Positions 61,765 to 64,000 of a stretch of 64,000 bases of DNA are shown one piece after another; position 1 is the stretch's first letter; every line of letters begins with the position of its first letter. This DNA comes from Shinella granuli (GTDB taxonomy: Bacteria > Pseudomonadota > Alphaproteobacteria > Rhizobiales > Rhizobiaceae): assembly GCF_004341885.1 (NCBI RefSeq), contig NZ_SLVX01000005.1:186001-250000 (forward strand), in the 5' to 3' direction. Below the pieces are notes generated by a model. It saw only the letters and a program-made list of their open reading frames with translations. It had not been told where the DNA came from and did no database searches. Position numbers and translations under genes: made by a program.

Positions 61765-61844
61765 GATTTCAACAGTGCTCAAATTCAGTTCAATTGACAA
61801 CGCCAAAATGCCTTTCCATGGTCTTTTTCTCGGCTTTGACATGA
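61758..61844. promoter_or_regulatory. Two TCATGWCAA motifs (minus strand) in enuR-asnC region
   Basis: On the minus strand TCATGACAA lies at 61758-61766, overlapping the enuR start codon, and TCATGTCAA at 61836-61844, between enuR and asnC. With the pair upstream of ehuA this makes four copies in 1.5 kb, all in the direction of enuR and ehuA. Confidence 0.55.
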
Positions 61845-61866
61845 TATCCGCCCGGAGGGCGACCGC

Positions 61867-62349
61867 ATGAAACTCGACGCCATCGACCTGCGCATCCTGG
61901 AGGCGATCCAGGAGAACGGGCGCATCACCAAGCTGGCGCTGGCGGAAAAGGCGGGCCTTTCCCCGACGCCCTGCTGGCTGCGGCTGCGCAAGCTGGAAAA
62001 GGCGGGCATCGTCACGGGCTATCACGCGCGCGTCGCGGTGCGGCGCCTGGCACCGGTCGCCAGCGTCATGATGGAGGTGACACTCGCCAACCACCGGCAG
62101 GCCGATTTCGACCGCTTCGAGCGTGCGGTGGCGGCAACGCCGGAGATCGTCGCCTGCTGGTCGGTCGGCGGCGGCGTCGATTACATCCTGAAGATCATGG
62201 CCCCCGACATCGACGCCTACCAGCGGCTGGTGGACGACCTGCTCGACCGCGAACTCGGCATCGACCGCTACTTCACCTACATTGTCACCAAGACGGTGAA
62301 GGAGGAGACCGCGCTGCCGCTGACGACGCTGCTGCCGGCCCCGGACTGA
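61867..62349 (+). CDS. AsnC/Lrp-family regulator of the ectoine locus
   Basis: 160 residues: HTH LDAIDLRILEAIQENGRI then LALAEKAGLSPTPCWLRLRKLE, followed by the RAM effector domain (SVGGGVDYILKIMAPDID). An AsnC protein often accompanies enuR (DoeX/AsnR). It is divergent from enuR and 131 bases before the semialdehyde dehydrogenase gene. Confidence 0.9.
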   Translation: MKLDAIDLRILEAIQENGRITKLALAEKAGLSPTPCWLRLRKLEKAGIVTGYHARVAVRRLAPVASVMMEVTLANHRQADFDRFERAVAATPEIVACWSVGGGVDYILKIMAPDIDAYQRLVDDLLDRELGIDRYFTYIVTKTVKEETALPLTTLLPAPD

Positions 62350-62362
62350 TATCGACGTAGAG

Positions 62363-62429
62363 AGATTGTCTATGGCCGGCGGCCGGTTTGGCCAAAGTCT
62401 CTGCGGCCGAGCCCGGCAATAGACAATCT
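62363..62429. promoter_or_regulatory. Inverted repeat pair AGATTGTCTAT / ATAGACAATCT
   Basis: Perfect 11-base inverted copies at 62363-62373 and 62419-62429 with 45 bases between (centres 56 apart) in the asnC to dehydrogenase gap. Lrp/AsnC octamers bind such spaced sites, so this is a candidate operator for the dehydrogenase gene. Confidence 0.6.
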
Positions 62430-62480
62430 GTCGCCGCGCCTCTGGCAGACTCACCGTCGACACAGCCAGAGGAGGCCGAC

Positions 62481-63977
62481 ATGACCGCCCTATTCGCCCG
62501 GACCGTTTTTCACGAAGCGCTCGCCCGCCTGAGCGATCCTCACCTGCTGCGCGAACTCTCCTATGTCGGCGGCCGCTGGGTGGCCGGCCACAACGGTGAC
62601 AGCTTCGCCGTGACGGACCCCGCCTCCGGCGCGACGCTCGCCTGGGTCGCCGCGCTCGATGCCGGCCAGACGACGGAAGCGGTCTCGGCCGCCGCGCAGG
62701 CCTTTCCCGCCTGGCGGGACCTGCTGCCGCAGCAGCGCGCCGCGATCCTGCGCAAATGGCACGGGCTGATCCTCGAAGCGCGCGAGGATCTCGCGCTGCT
62801 GATGACGCTGGAACAGGGCAAGCCGCTCGCCGAATCCCGCGGCGAGATCGACTATGCCGCCTCCTTCATCGAGTGGTATGCCGAGGAGGGCAAGCGCCTC
62901 AATGCCGAGAGCGTGACGAGCCACCTGCCCGGCGCCGAGATGATCGTGCGCCGCGAGGCGCTCGGCGTCGTCGGCATCGTGACGCCGTGGAACTTCCCCT
63001 CCGCCATGATTACCCGCAAGGCCGCCGCCGCGCTTGCCGCCGGCTGCACCGTGGTCGCCCATCCCTCCAGCGAAACGCCGCTTTCCGCCCTCGCGCTTGC
63101 CGAACTCGGCGAGCGGGCCGGCCTTCCGGCAGGCGTCTTCAACGTCGTGACGGGCGATGCCGCCACCATCGTCGGCTGCATGAACGCCGACGCCCGCGTG
63201 CGCGCCATGAGCTTCACCGGCTCGACGGAGATCGGCAAGCTGATCGCCGGCCAGTGCGCGCCGACCATGAAGCGCCTCGTCATGGAGCTCGGCGGCCATG
63301 CACCGCTGATCGTCTTTGCCGACGCCGATATCGAGAAGGCGGCCGACATCGCCGTCAACGCCAAGTTCGCCACATCGGGGCAGGATTGCCTTGCCGCCAA
63401 CCGCATCTATGTCGAGCGCCCCGTCCTTGCCGCCTTCACCAAGGCCTTCAAATCGCGCATCGCGACGCTGAAGGTCGGCGCCGGGCTGGACGCGGATGTC
63501 GAGATCGGCCCGCTGATGCACGAGCGCGCCATCGCCAAGGCGGAGGAGCAGGTGGCCGACGCCGTCAAACACGGCGCGAAGGTCCTCACCGGCGGCAGGC
63601 GCCACAAGGCCGGCCCGCTGTTCTACGAACCGACGCTTCTGACCGAGGTTTCCGACGATGCGCTGATCATGCGCGAGGAGACCTTCGGCCCCGTCGCCGC
63701 CGTCACGGCCTTCGACAGCGAGGCGGAGGTGATCGCCCGCGCCAACGACACCGAATACGGCCTCGTCGCCTATGTCGTCACCGAAAACGGCGCACGCCAG
63801 ATGCGGCTTGCCCGCGCGCTGGAATACGGCATGGTGGCGGTCAACCGCGTGAAGATCACCGGCGGGCCGATCCCCTTCGGCGGCTGGAAACAATCTGGCC
63901 TCGGCCGCGAGGGCTCGCGCCACGGCATGGAGGCCTTCACGGAACTGAAATATCTCTGCATCGACACGGCTGCTTGA
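62481..63977 (+). CDS. Succinate-semialdehyde-type aldehyde dehydrogenase
   Basis: 498 residues. Cofactor segment VTPWNFPSAMITRK, general-base Glu in VMELGGHAPL and nucleophile Cys in SGQDCLAANRI. In ectoine gene clusters this enzyme (DoeC) oxidises aspartate semialdehyde to aspartate; sequence alone would be called GabD-like. GGAGG precedes ATG 62481. The usual diaminobutyrate aminotransferase is not in the window, but 23 bases remain to the right edge. Confidence 0.88.
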   Translation: MTALFARTVFHEALARLSDPHLLRELSYVGGRWVAGHNGDSFAVTDPASGATLAWVAALDAGQTTEAVSAAAQAFPAWRDLLPQQRAAILRKWHGLILEAREDLALLMTLEQGKPLAESRGEIDYAASFIEWYAEEGKRLNAESVTSHLPGAEMIVRREALGVVGIVTPWNFPSAMITRKAAAALAAGCTVVAHPSSETPLSALALAELGERAGLPAGVFNVVTGDAATIVGCMNADARVRAMSFTGSTEIGKLIAGQCAPTMKRLVMELGGHAPLIVFADADIEKAADIAVNAKFATSGQDCLAANRIYVERPVLAAFTKAFKSRIATLKVGAGLDADVEIGPLMHERAIAKAEEQVADAVKHGAKVLTGGRRHKAGPLFYEPTLLTEVSDDALIMREETFGPVAAVTAFDSEAEVIARANDTEYGLVAYVVTENGARQMRLARALEYGMVAVNRVKITGGPIPFGGWKQSGLGREGSRHGMEAFTELKYLCIDTAA

Positions 63978-64000
63978 GCGCGGCATCAACCTCTCCACCG

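Noticed and set aside
60379-62463. 694-codon frame extending enuR upstream through the asnC gene
   Set aside because: The part upstream of 61764 is antisense to a clear AsnC gene and has no domain; EnuR has its normal length from ATG 61764.
1-64000. Searched for CRISPR arrays, transposases, integrases, phage genes and tRNA/rRNA genes
   Set aside because: None seen; the only dispersed repeats are the two rhizobial-type palindromic elements.

Overview
The window reads as chromosome or large-replicon DNA of a high-GC alphaproteobacterium of the Rhizobiales, most likely a Rhizobiaceae member. The evidence is the complete ehuABCD-eutABCDE ectoine operon with an EnuR-type regulator, the density of sugar and amino-acid ABC transporters, and rhizobial-style intergenic palindromes near 9.2 kb and 58.4 kb. 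Genus cannot be settled from the sequence alone. No rRNA, tRNA, CRISPR array, transposase or phage gene was seen. Nearly all of the window is coding and arranged in tight operons, many with 4-base ATGA or GTGA overlaps.

Layout. At 0-2 kb there is the start of an FAD oxidoreductase (cut by the window edge) and a NhaD Na+/H+ antiporter. At 1.9-9.1 kb there is a leftward uronate operon (aldehyde dehydrogenase, ribose-type ABC transporter, kduI, kduD, kdgF) with a divergent GntR regulator. At 9.2-15.1 kb there is a LacI regulator and a YtfQ-YtfR-YtfT-YjfF-type galactofuranose/galactose transporter. At 15.2-20.4 kb there is a leftward stress/redox operon: CbpA, CbpM, small proteins, a DyP peroxidase carrying an encapsulin cargo-loading peptide, the encapsulin shell, a type II NADH dehydrogenase and a DUF2945 protein. 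At 20.8-30.1 kb a LysR regulator faces a Rieske oxygenase and reductase, a rare peptidase-ABC ATPase fusion, the rest of a polar amino-acid ABC transporter and a GlcD-type FAD dehydrogenase. At 30.2-32.6 kb there is a LysR regulator and a DadA-like oxidase.

At 32.8-41.0 kb there is a complete Na+-NQR locus (nqrA-F, apbE, nqrM, a CBS protein) whose NqrB is short and lacks the usual FMN-attachment motif. It lies divergent to a five-haem cytochrome c, and a FixK/FNR-type box sits between them. At 41.3-51.8 kb all genes point left: amidohydrolase, alpha/beta hydrolase, YdiJ-like D-2-hydroxyacid dehydrogenase, GlxA-type regulator, quaternary-amine ABC transporter and a nitrilase-family amidase. 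They probably form a catabolic island for an unidentified small nitrogen compound. At 52.0-64.0 kb the ectoine/5-hydroxyectoine locus runs from its PLP-binding MocR regulator EnuR through uptake (EhuABCD) and degradation (EutABCDE), with a divergent AsnC regulator and a succinate-semialdehyde-type dehydrogenase.

Together the genes describe a metabolically versatile, salt-exposed, plant- or soil-associated organism that scavenges plant-wall uronates, galactofuranosides and compatible solutes, and has sodium-linked respiration and a peroxidase nanocompartment. The points most worth follow-up are the encapsulin operon with two indel-broken small genes, the NqrB variant with its anaerobox-linked cytochrome, the peptidase-ATPase fusion, and a nine-base motif repeated four times around enuR and ehuA.
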